12,466 nucleotides of DNA from Acidimicrobiaceae bacterium. Lineage in GTDB: Bacteria > Actinomycetota > Acidimicrobiia > Acidimicrobiales > RAAP-2. The notes beneath the pieces were generated by a model. That model saw nothing but the letters and a program-made list of their open reading frames with translations. It was not told where the DNA came from and did not search any database. The position numbers and the translations under genes were made by a program. The DNA lies in the NCBI GenBank assembly GCA_030838245.1, contig JAUTXB010000106.1, forward strand, positions 1-12,466. Reading direction: 5' to 3'. Each line of letters opens with the position of its first letter. Within the stretch, counting starts at the first letter, position 1. This document shows, piece after piece, positions 1 to 6,906 of this stretch.

Positions 1-1
1 A

Positions 2-1555
2 GGGGGCAAGGGAGAGACCCGGAGCCGCATTCAGCGGGTGGCCCGGCGCCGAGACGTCCTGGTCGGTGTGACCCTGGCCGTTGCCCTGGCCTCGGCGGTG
101 GAGATGGCACTGCTGTACCACCCGAACCTCGACCCCACGAGGCTCTACGACGGCACCGACACCAGGGCCTTCGGGCTCCTCTTCGGAGCCGCCCTGGCCA
201 TGGTCTGGCCCAGCCGCCAGTTGAGTGCCGACATCACCCAGGGCGCTCGCCGCCTGCTCGACACCATGGGAGTGGTCGGACTGCTCGGGATCGCGCTGTT
301 GATGTGGCGCACCAACCAAAACTCGGCGTTCCTCTACCGCGGGGGTCTGGTGCTCCTCACCCTCGCCACGGTGCTGGTCATCATGGCCGCGTCCCATCCG
401 GCCACCTGGGTGAGCCGGGCGCTGGGTTGGGGGCCGCTGCGGTGGATCGGCCTGTGGTCGTATGCCATCTACCTGTGGCACTACCCCATCATCGTGCTCA
501 CGACCCCGACGGTGACCCACGGTGTCGACCACCTCAGAGTCCTGATCCAGATGGTGGCCATCGTCGGCATTGCCGCCCTGTCCTGGCGATTCATCGAGAC
601 ACCGATCCGCCACGGTGCGTTGGGCCGGTGGTGGAAGCAGCTCAGGGCGGCCGGCGGGCACGCCGCCACCCGATCGGCTCCCACTCGTGCCGCGGTGATC
701 GCGGCCGTAGTCGGGCTGGCCTTCACCACTCTGGCCCTGGCCGGCTGGATCCCTACCGCACCGGCCAACACCTTGACCACGGCCAGCACGCCGAACGCGA
801 ACCTGGGCGGGACCGTGTCGAGGACGGAGCACCTGCACGTGCCTCCGACGACAACGACGACGACTTCGGCGGCGGCAGTCGGGTCAACCACCACCACAGC
901 TCCCCCGGCCCCCATGACCAGTTGCACCTCGGTGGCCGACCTGGGCGACTCCACCTCCGAGAGCCTGGTGTCCAACGATTACATCGACCCGCCCCAGCAG
1001 CTGCTGGCCCAGTTCGCGCGCGTCGGCGTGACCAACGTCAACCTCCAGATCTCCGGGGCCCGCTCCACCGGACCGGAGACGGTCGACAACCAGCCCAACG
1101 GCGACATGGTCGCCCAACAGCTCATCGCCCAGGGCTACAACGGATGCTGGCTTATCGCGCTCGGCACCAACGATGCCGCCGACATCGCCGTCGGCTCCAA
1201 CACGAACGCGCAGACCCGGATCCAGCGGTTGATGTCGATCATCGGCAACCAACCGGTCCTGTGGGTCAACACGGTGTCGCTGCTCGGCAGCGGCGACTAT
1301 GCCAACTCGAACATGCAGCAGTGGAACGCGACCCTGGTTGCTGCCTGCCCGGCCTACCCCAACATGCGCGTCTACGACTGGGCGTCGGTGGCTCAGCCGG
1401 GCTGGTATATCTCCGACGGGATTCACTACTCCTCGGCCGGGTCGGTGCAACGGTCGGCCGATTTTGCCAATGCCTTGGCCGTCGCCTTCCCGAACCCACC
1501 GCCCCCGCCCCCCAAGCACGGCAGCGCTGCCCCCAAGAACTGCGTGGTCCAATAA
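2..1555 (+). CDS. Acyltransferase-3 (OafA/YrhL type) with C-terminal SGNH domain, 5' partial
   Basis: Membrane O-acyltransferase expected to move acyl groups onto cell-surface glycans or lipids, with an extracytoplasmic SGNH esterase/transferase domain. The frame is open to the left edge, so the N-terminal helices are missing; GTG at 38 is only an internal candidate. Counting from that GTG, hydrophobic segments lie near 8-26, 45-58, 77-90, 101-118, 131-153, 166-183 and 218-237. The family-typical stretch YDGTDTRAFGLLFGAALA is at 37-54 and WIGLWSYAIYLWHYP at 136-150. A Thr/Ala/Pro linker (about 240-295, with runs of Thr) leads to the SGNH domain: GDS 303-305 (nucleophile S305), G340, GTN 376-378 and D460-x-x-H463. 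Cysteines 296, 370, 437 and 502 could form two disulfides outside the cell. The protein ends in a proline run. Family assignment is firm; the substrate is unknown, and there is no evident link to the transporter downstream. Confidence 0.9.
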   Translation, partial: GGKGETRSRIQRVARRRDVLVGVTLAVALASAVEMALLYHPNLDPTRLYDGTDTRAFGLLFGAALAMVWPSRQLSADITQGARRLLDTMGVVGLLGIALLMWRTNQNSAFLYRGGLVLLTLATVLVIMAASHPATWVSRALGWGPLRWIGLWSYAIYLWHYPIIVLTTPTVTHGVDHLRVLIQMVAIVGIAALSWRFIETPIRHGALGRWWKQLRAAGGHAATRSAPTRAAVIAAVVGLAFTTLALAGWIPTAPANTLTTASTPNANLGGTVSRTEHLHVPPTTTTTTSAAAVGSTTTTAPPAPMTSCTSVADLGDSTSESLVSNDYIDPPQQLLAQFARVGVTNVNLQISGARSTGPETVDNQPNGDMVAQQLIAQGYNGCWLIALGTNDAADIAVGSNTNAQTRIQRLMSIIGNQPVLWVNTVSLLGSGDYANSNMQQWNATLVAACPAYPNMRVYDWASVAQPGWYISDGIHYSSAGSVQRSADFANALAVAFPNPPPPPPKHGSAAPKNCVVQ

Positions 1556-1635
1556 CGACGGGCCGGGGGACTACGGGCCTGGCCATTGACTCGAACGGTG
1601 ATACGACGACCACGGACGTCGCCCACAGGCCGGAC

Positions 1636-1741
1636 AACTTGGCTAATGTTTCTGCGACGGCGGGCCTGGGGGGCCGAACCGGACGAGGTGGCCAGAGTTC
1701 TGTCCACCACAATCGGCGCCACGTAACCAAGGGGGAAACAC
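1636..1741 (+). promoter_or_regulatory. Upstream region of the ABC importer operon: weak -10 candidate and strong RBS
   Basis: The 186-base gap after the acyltransferase is the only space for an importer promoter. TAATGT at 1644-1649 is a possible -10 element in a locally A/T-richer patch, but no convincing -35 lies 16-18 bases upstream; TTGACT at 1586-1591 is too far away to pair with it. AAGGGGGA at 1729-1736 is a strong ribosome binding site five bases before the ATG at 1742. I see no terminator-like hairpin with a T-run for the upstream gene and no recognisable riboswitch. The RBS is solid; the promoter is a guess. Confidence 0.3.
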
Positions 1742-3121
1742 ATGGGACGGATCAGGCGGTCTCCAGCTATCAAAGCGCTGCTGGCCCTGACAATGGTCGG
1801 ATCGATGGCCTTGGTCACCGGGGTGACCAGTGGAAACGCTGCCGCCGCGACGGTGACCAATTTCGGCAACCTACCGACACCGTGCGGTCCTGGCAAGGCC
1901 ACCGGTGCCACCGAACAGGGAGTGACGAACTCCTCCATCCACATCGCCTACGGCGACGATCGGGGCTACTCGGGCGACCCCGGCCTCGACCAGGAGATGG
2001 GCAACGCGGTCAAGTCCTTTATCAACTGGTGCAACTCCCAGGGGGGCATCAACGGACGCAAGATCGTCGGGGACTACTACGACGCCGCCGTGCTCCAGGC
2101 CAATACCGTCATGACCCAGGCCTGTAAGACCGACTTCATGCTGGTGGGCGAGGGGTTCGCCCTCGACCAGGCGGCCGAGCAGACCAGGCTCGGTTGCAAC
2201 CTGGTCCAGGTGCCCGGCTTCGCGGTGGGATCGGACGTGGCCAATGCCTACGAGTCCTACCAGCCGACGCCGAACCCGGTGAACTTCAGCCCGGTCTCCG
2301 ACGCCTACCAGGTGAAGGGCCTGTTCCCCTCGAAGGTGCTGAAGACGGGTGAGTACATCGAGAACCTTTCCCCAGTGGAAGTGTCGATGGCCAAGGCCAA
2401 GCAGGCCTTCCAACAGACGGGGTGGAAGTACGTCAACTGCCCGTTCCAGATCAACTACACCGGCGAGCCCGACTACACGCCCTTCGCCCAGAAGCTCCAG
2501 AGCTGCGGTGCCCAAGTCGTCTACACAGACGTCTCACCCAGTCCTGAGCTCTACGGGATGCTGCAGGCCGACAACCAGCAGGGCTACAACCCGATCTGGG
2601 TCGGCGACACCAACCTGTACTCGCCCCAGTTCGCCAAGTGGAACACGAGCGGCCTGGCCAACAACTTCTACGTCCGCTCGGCCTACGCGCCGCTGAACGC
2701 GGCCAACGTGGTGCCGGCGGTGAAGCAGTTCCTGTCGATCGTAAAGCCGACCGGGGCCACCAATCAGCTGGGCGAGCAGTCGGCGTCGGCATTCCTCCTC
2801 TGGGCCACCGAAGCCAAGGCCTGCGGGTCCACACTGACCCGCCAGTGCATGGTCAACAAGCTGGCCACGGTGACGGCCTGGACGGGCGGAGGCTTGTCCG
2901 CCGCCGGGAACGTGGGCAAGAACACGCCCCCGCAGTGCGGGGTGCTCCTCCGGCTGCAGAACACCAAGTACGTTCAGGTGGTGCCGAAGAAGTTGGGGTC
3001 CTACCAGTGCTCGTCCAAGTTCGTCGTGCCCAACACAGGGGCGGTCCTCGGAACGACGCTGAACGCACAGGGCTACTCGACCAAGTACGTCACCGCATCG
3101 GTGATCAAGCCCCAGGCCTAA
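1742..3121 (+). CDS. HAAT-type ABC transporter substrate-binding protein (LivK-like)
   Basis: Extracytoplasmic binding protein that should capture the ligand and deliver it to the permease encoded next. A Sec-type signal peptide is visible: basic MGRIRRS, hydrophobic core about 11-28, and a probable cut after the Ala run ending near residue 36. The mature protein begins with the type I periplasmic-binding-protein pattern (HIAYGDDRGYSGDPG 67-81, then GGINGRKI 101-108, the family's characteristic GGINGRKI/GGVNGR block). At 459 residues it is longer than the usual 370-400. There is no lipobox cysteine at the signal cleavage site, and ten cysteines (48, 97, 128, 152, 233, 255, 361, 369, 399, 423) suggest up to five disulfides. 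It is first in the importer operon. Ligand unknown: this family binds amino acids, but also amides, urea, aromatic acids and other small acids, so I leave the symbol blank. Confidence 0.9.
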   Translation: MGRIRRSPAIKALLALTMVGSMALVTGVTSGNAAAATVTNFGNLPTPCGPGKATGATEQGVTNSSIHIAYGDDRGYSGDPGLDQEMGNAVKSFINWCNSQGGINGRKIVGDYYDAAVLQANTVMTQACKTDFMLVGEGFALDQAAEQTRLGCNLVQVPGFAVGSDVANAYESYQPTPNPVNFSPVSDAYQVKGLFPSKVLKTGEYIENLSPVEVSMAKAKQAFQQTGWKYVNCPFQINYTGEPDYTPFAQKLQSCGAQVVYTDVSPSPELYGMLQADNQQGYNPIWVGDTNLYSPQFAKWNTSGLANNFYVRSAYAPLNAANVVPAVKQFLSIVKPTGATNQLGEQSASAFLLWATEAKACGSTLTRQCMVNKLATVTAWTGGGLSAAGNVGKNTPPQCGVLLRLQNTKYVQVVPKKLGSYQCSSKFVVPNTGAVLGTTLNAQGYSTKYVTASVIKPQA

Positions 3122-3132
3122 TGCTCGACGCT

Positions 3133-3174
3133 CCCCTTCGGTCAGGCGCGCCCGCGCGGCCTGAGCCGAAGGGG
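3133..3174 (+). promoter_or_regulatory. Intercistronic hairpin between binding protein and permease genes
   Basis: Left arm 3133-3147 pairs with right arm 3159-3174 (15 base pairs with one bulged base; CCCCTTCGG-TCAGGC against GCCTGA-G-CCGAAGGGG), around an 11-base GC-rich loop. No T-run follows, so it is not a classic intrinsic terminator. The permease RBS (GAGGGGG, 3176-3182) begins two bases after the stem. Hairpins in this position in importer operons usually stabilise the upstream binding-protein message or partly attenuate the permease, giving more binding protein than membrane protein. That role is inferred from position. Confidence 0.7.
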
Positions 3175-3188
3175 CGAGGGGGTCATTA

Positions 3189-5435
3189 ATGCACCTGTTC
3201 CTCTCATACACCATCGCCGGATTGGTCATCGGCGCGGTCTATGGCATCGCCGCTTCGGGGCTGGTGCTCACGTACACGACCTCGGGCATCTTCAACTTCG
3301 CCCACGGCGCCATCGCCATGCTGGCCGCCTACGTCTACTGGCAATTCCGCTTCGGCTGGAACTGGCCGGCCCCGATATGCCTGATCTTGGTCCTGCTCAT
3401 CCTGGCCCCGCTGCTCGGGGCGCTCTTGTACGCGGGCATCATGCGAGGGCTGAGAAACACGGCCGAGGTCACCAAGATCGTGGTCACGGTAAGCGTCATG
3501 CTCGGCATCATTGCCCTGGCCCAGTGGATCTGGAACCCCACCACTCCCCGGAACGACTTCCCCTTCTTCGGCTATACGGCCAAGTTCAAGTTCCTGGGCG
3601 TCTACGTGACCGACCACGAGGTCATCGCCATCGGAGCGGCGGTGGCCATCGCCGTGGGCCTGCGCTACCTCTTCCAGCGGACCCGGACCGGCGTTGCCAT
3701 GCGCGGCGTCGTCGACAATCCTGCGCTGCTCGAGCTCAACGGCGGCCGGCCCGGGCGCCTGGCCGGCATCTCGTGGGCCTTGGGCGGGGCGCTGGCCGCA
3801 CTGGCCGGCATCCTCATCACCCCGGTCAGCGGGGGCACGCTGGACGTCTCCCAGCTCACCTTGTTGGTCCTCGATGCCATCGCCGCGGCCATGTTCGGGC
3901 GATTGCGCAGCCTGCCCCGCACCTTCATCGGGGCCATCGTCCTCGGCCTGGCCAGCAACTATGTCCTGGCCTACTTTCCGACCACCTGGACGTGGGCGTC
4001 CAACTTCCGGATCTCGCTGCCCATGATCGTCCTGTTCGTGGTCCTCTTGATGCTGCCCCAGGACCGGCTACGCGGCGCCATCCTCCTGCGCAGCCGGGAG
4101 CGGTTCAAAGTCCCCAGCATGAAGTCCGCCGGGCTGTGGTCGGTCATCCTCCTCGCCGTCATCCTGCTCCTCGAGGTCATCATGACCAGCGAGGCGATCA
4201 CGGCCCTGACCGTGGGAATGACCTTCGCCATCATCGCGTTGTCGCTCACCGTGCTCACCGGCTACGCCGGAGAGATCAACTTGGCCCCGGTGTCCCTGGG
4301 AGCGATCGCCACCATCTTCACCTTCCACCTGGGGCTGTCAGGGGTGGGGCTCCACCAGCGGATCACGCTCGTAGGCATCTTCATCGGAATGGCCGCCGCC
4401 GCAGTGATCGGCGGGCTCATCGCACTACCAGCCCTCCGGTTGCGAGGGCTGTACCTGGCCCTGGCCACGCTGGCCTTCGGGGTGTTCGTCTCCGACATGA
4501 TCATCGCCGACGTCACTCCCCACATCCTGCCCATCTTCCACACGCACTTCTCGATCTTTACCAACGGGACGCTCAACGTCCCCAAGGTCAAGGTGGGGCC
4601 GCTCGACCTGGCCGCGCCCAAGGCCTTCCTCACCACCGTGACCGTGGTCTTCGTGGTGATCGGCATCGGGCTGATCGCCCTTCGCCACAGCGCCTACGGC
4701 CGGCGTCTGGCCGCCATGAAGGACAGCCCGGCGGCCACCGCCACCCTGGGCCAGAACCTGATCAAGCTGAAGCTGTCGGTCTTCGTGCTCTCGGCGGCCA
4801 TCGCCGGGCTGGGCGGCATCCTGATGTCGTCGGCCTCCATCTCGGTCAACCCGAACTCGTTCATCATCTTCATCAGCCTCACGCTGGTGATGCTGACCGT
4901 GGTCGGCGGTATCGGCAACGTGGCCGGAGCGCTCATGGGCGGGATACTGGCCGGCGTCGGCTTCCAGGCCATCACCAGCACGTTCCAGAATATCTACAGC
5001 CACCATGGCGGCCCCTGGAGCTTCATCGCCAACCTCTCACTGGTGGCCCCGGCGGCGATCGGAGTCAGCCTGGGCCGCAACCCGAGCGGGTCCATCGGAC
5101 AGATCGTGGAGGGCTACGCGCCGCTGTGGCGGGCCAAGTCGGTCCTGGCCGGCGGCATCCTCCTCGAAGTCGCCGCCTACCTGCTGGTGGTGACCAAGGT
5201 CATGTCCAACTGGTGGTTCGTGTTCGCCACCGCCATCATCGCCTTCGCGCTCCCGGCGGTGGGCAAGGCCCTGATGCCCGAGGCCTTCGCCCCCCCGCCG
5301 CCTCCGAGCGGGTCACCGCCGTCGAGCTCGACCGCGCCGGTGGTCGAGACGTCGACCAGCGCCGCCCCGGCTGCGGCGGGTAGCGGGCCGGTGCGCATGG
5401 TCTGGGAAGGGGGGTCGACCAGTGGCCGTCCTTGA
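3189..5435 (+). CDS. Fused LivH-LivM branched-chain amino acid-type ABC permease
   Basis: Single-chain permease carrying both membrane subunits of a HAAT importer, normally two proteins of about 300 residues each. Residues 1-295 are LivH-like: SGIFNFAHGAIAMLAAY 32-48 matches the conserved NFAHG block, and the cytoplasmic coupling loop is about 165-195. After a basic linker (about 291-312) comes the LivM-like half: GYAGEINLAP 358-367 is the hallmark GYAG-x-x-NL/SL block, with its coupling loop about 501-526 and VVGGIGNVAGALMGG 571-585. Two further hydrophobic segments (about 651-668 and 675-691) follow, then a 49-residue Pro/Ser/Ala/Thr-rich tail (700-748). ATG at 3189 has RBS GAGGGGG six bases upstream. 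The stop overlaps the next gene's GTG start region by 14 bases, so translation is probably coupled. Function as permease is firm; the substrate is not deducible. Confidence 0.93.
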   Translation: MHLFLSYTIAGLVIGAVYGIAASGLVLTYTTSGIFNFAHGAIAMLAAYVYWQFRFGWNWPAPICLILVLLILAPLLGALLYAGIMRGLRNTAEVTKIVVTVSVMLGIIALAQWIWNPTTPRNDFPFFGYTAKFKFLGVYVTDHEVIAIGAAVAIAVGLRYLFQRTRTGVAMRGVVDNPALLELNGGRPGRLAGISWALGGALAALAGILITPVSGGTLDVSQLTLLVLDAIAAAMFGRLRSLPRTFIGAIVLGLASNYVLAYFPTTWTWASNFRISLPMIVLFVVLLMLPQDRLRGAILLRSRERFKVPSMKSAGLWSVILLAVILLLEVIMTSEAITALTVGMTFAIIALSLTVLTGYAGEINLAPVSLGAIATIFTFHLGLSGVGLHQRITLVGIFIGMAAAAVIGGLIALPALRLRGLYLALATLAFGVFVSDMIIADVTPHILPIFHTHFSIFTNGTLNVPKVKVGPLDLAAPKAFLTTVTVVFVVIGIGLIALRHSAYGRRLAAMKDSPAATATLGQNLIKLKLSVFVLSAAIAGLGGILMSSASISVNPNSFIIFISLTLVMLTVVGGIGNVAGALMGGILAGVGFQAITSTFQNIYSHHGGPWSFIANLSLVAPAAIGVSLGRNPSGSIGQIVEGYAPLWRAKSVLAGGILLEVAAYLLVVTKVMSNWWFVFATAIIAFALPAVGKALMPEAFAPPPPPSGSPPSSSTAPVVETSTSAAPAAAGSGPVRMVWEGGSTSGRP

Positions 5436-6162
5436 GGCAACGGAGATCTCCATGGCCTTCGGCGGCAACGTGGTCCTCGACGCGGTGTCGCTGTCGGTCG
5501 ACGAGGGGACGGTCACCGGGCTCATCGGCCCCAACGGCGCCGGCAAGACGACGCTCTTCAACGTCATCAGCGGCCTGCTCGATCCCACCAGCGGCCGTAT
5601 CGCCCTCGACGGCCACGACGTGACCCGGGCCGGGCCTGCGGCCCGGGCCCGACGGGGACTGTCCCGCAGCTACCAGCAGCTCGAGCTGTTCACATCTCTC
5701 TCGGTCCGGGACAACGTCCGGGTCGCCGGCGACATCCGCAATGCCTGGGGGCGCCGGTTCCGGATCAACGTCAAGGCCGAGACCGACCGGGTCATGGGCC
5801 TGCTCGGCCTGGACGACGTGGCCGACCGGGAGGTGGGGGAACTGCCCACGGCCCGGGCCCGAATCATCGAGGTAGCCCGCGCCCTGATGACCAAGCCCCG
5901 CGTCCTGCTGCTCGACGAGCCGGCATCGGGTCAGACGGAGTCCGAGACGGCGGAGTTCGGCCAGCTCCTGGGCCAGCTGGTCCGCGAGGACGGTCTAGGC
6001 ATCTGCCTGGTCGAGCATGACGTCTCGCTGGTCATGGGGGTTTGTGCCACCATCCACGTCTTGGACTACGGCCAGATCATCGCGTCGGGGCCGCCCGAGC
6101 AGATCCGGCTCGAGCCGGCGGTCATCGACGCCTATCTCGGTTCGACAGAGGGCGTGGGATGA
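5422..6162 (+). CDS. livG: LivG-like ABC transporter ATPase with degenerate signature motif
   Basis: Cytoplasmic nucleotide-binding subunit that powers the fused permease together with the next gene's product. Of 246 residues: Walker A GPNGAGKT 36-43, Q-loop Q85, Walker B VLLLDEP 161-167 with catalytic E166, and H-loop H199 (LVEHD). The GLLDPTSG and 'RSYQQLELF' regions place it in the LivG subgroup. The ABC signature, normally LSGGQ or LAYGQ, reads LPTARARIIEVARAL at 141-155, without the Gly-Gln; the D-loop is also unusual (SGQTESET instead of SGLD/N). GTG at 5422 is preferred because AAGGGGGG ends about seven bases upstream and the protein then starts like its family. The start lies inside the permease gene, and the end overlaps the next start as ATGA. 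The subgroup call is good, but the symbol implies family and not a proven leucine role. Confidence 0.9.
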   Translation: MAVLEATEISMAFGGNVVLDAVSLSVDEGTVTGLIGPNGAGKTTLFNVISGLLDPTSGRIALDGHDVTRAGPAARARRGLSRSYQQLELFTSLSVRDNVRVAGDIRNAWGRRFRINVKAETDRVMGLLGLDDVADREVGELPTARARIIEVARALMTKPRVLLLDEPASGQTESETAEFGQLLGQLVREDGLGICLVEHDVSLVMGVCATIHVLDYGQIIASGPPEQIRLEPAVIDAYLGSTEGVG

Positions 6163-6875
6163 ACGGCAGCGACGCCGGCGCTCCGCTGCTCGAGGTCCGC
6201 GCCATCCGAGCCGGCTACGGACCGATCGAGGTCATCCACGACGTCGATCTCCAGGTCTACCCAGGCAAGGTGATGGCGTTGCTCGGTCCGAACGGCGGTG
6301 GAAAGACCACCCTGCTCAACGTGTGCGCCGGCGTACACCAGCCCGATGCCGGCGAGGTCTTCTTCGAAAGCGAGGACGTGACCAAGACGTCGGCAGGGGC
6401 GCTCTCCCGGCGCGGCATCTGCACGGTGCCCGAGGGACGCGGGATCTTCCCCAACCTGACGGTGCGGGAGAACGTGCTCATGGCCACCCAGGTCGGCGCG
6501 GACATGGCCCACCTGGAGGAGGTCACCTACTCCCGGTTCCCGCGGCTGGGCGAACGCCGCAAGCAGCTGGCCGGAACGCTTTCCGGCGGGGAGCAACAGA
6601 TGCTGGCCCTGTCCCGGGCCTTCAGCACCGATCCCAAGCTGGTGATGCTCGATGAGTTGTCGCTCGGCTTGGCCCCGATGATCGTGCGCGAGCTCTACGA
6701 CCTGGTCGGCGAGCTGGCCGCCCAGGGACTCTCGATCCTGGTCGTCGAGCAATTCGCCCGGACCGTCCTGCCCATCGCCGACTCGGTGGCCGTCATGCTG
6801 CAGGGCCAGATCGTTCGGCGGGGGACGCCGGCCGAGCTCGAGGACGACCTGTCCTCCAGCTACCTGGGCTCCTGA
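6159..6875 (+). CDS. livF: LivF-like ABC transporter ATPase
   Basis: Second ATPase of the importer, 238 residues. Walker A GPNGGGKT 43-50, LivF-specific VPEGRGIFPNLTVRENV about 90-106, intact signature LSGGEQQ 141-147, Walker B LVMLDE 161-166 and LSLGLAP 167-173. The H-loop position is VEQ (Q198), the normal LivF substitution for His. I chose ATG at 6159, which overlaps the LivG stop (ATGA), because the reading frame upstream of it is only LivG in another frame. It is probably translated by coupling, since only a weak purine stretch (GAGGG) precedes it. Together with the LivG-like partner it should form an asymmetric heterodimer. The operon proper may end here: no terminator is seen in the 31 bases to the next gene. 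Confidence 0.93.
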   Translation: MNGSDAGAPLLEVRAIRAGYGPIEVIHDVDLQVYPGKVMALLGPNGGGKTTLLNVCAGVHQPDAGEVFFESEDVTKTSAGALSRRGICTVPEGRGIFPNLTVRENVLMATQVGADMAHLEEVTYSRFPRLGERRKQLAGTLSGGEQQMLALSRAFSTDPKLVMLDELSLGLAPMIVRELYDLVGELAAQGLSILVVEQFARTVLPIADSVAVMLQGQIVRRGTPAELEDDLSSSYLGS

Positions 6876-6906
6876 CCGGCCCCACGATCGGACCGCCACC
6901 AGCCTG

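Noticed and set aside
1586..1605. Promoter with TTGACT -35 and a GATACG -10
   Set aside because: The spacing is only about eight bases, far too short for a sigma-A-type promoter.
304..2127. Long plus-strand open frame (607 codons) crossing the acyltransferase and binding-protein genes
   Set aside because: It is out of frame with two well-supported genes, is rich in Arg, His, Pro and Gly as expected from GC-rich shadow frames, and shows no domain.
3133..3174. Intrinsic terminator ending the binding-protein transcript
   Set aside because: The stem is strong but has no T-run and is followed directly by the permease RBS, so a tuning hairpin is more likely than full termination.
3377..5383. 668-codon plus-strand open frame inside the permease gene
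   Set aside because: It is a shadow of the fused permease, with Arg/His/Pro-rich low-quality protein and no motif, while the permease frame is unmistakable.
6042..6158. Longer start for the LivF-like ATPase
   Set aside because: The added frame lies wholly inside the LivG gene. The ATGA overlap at 6159 gives the usual LivF N-terminus.
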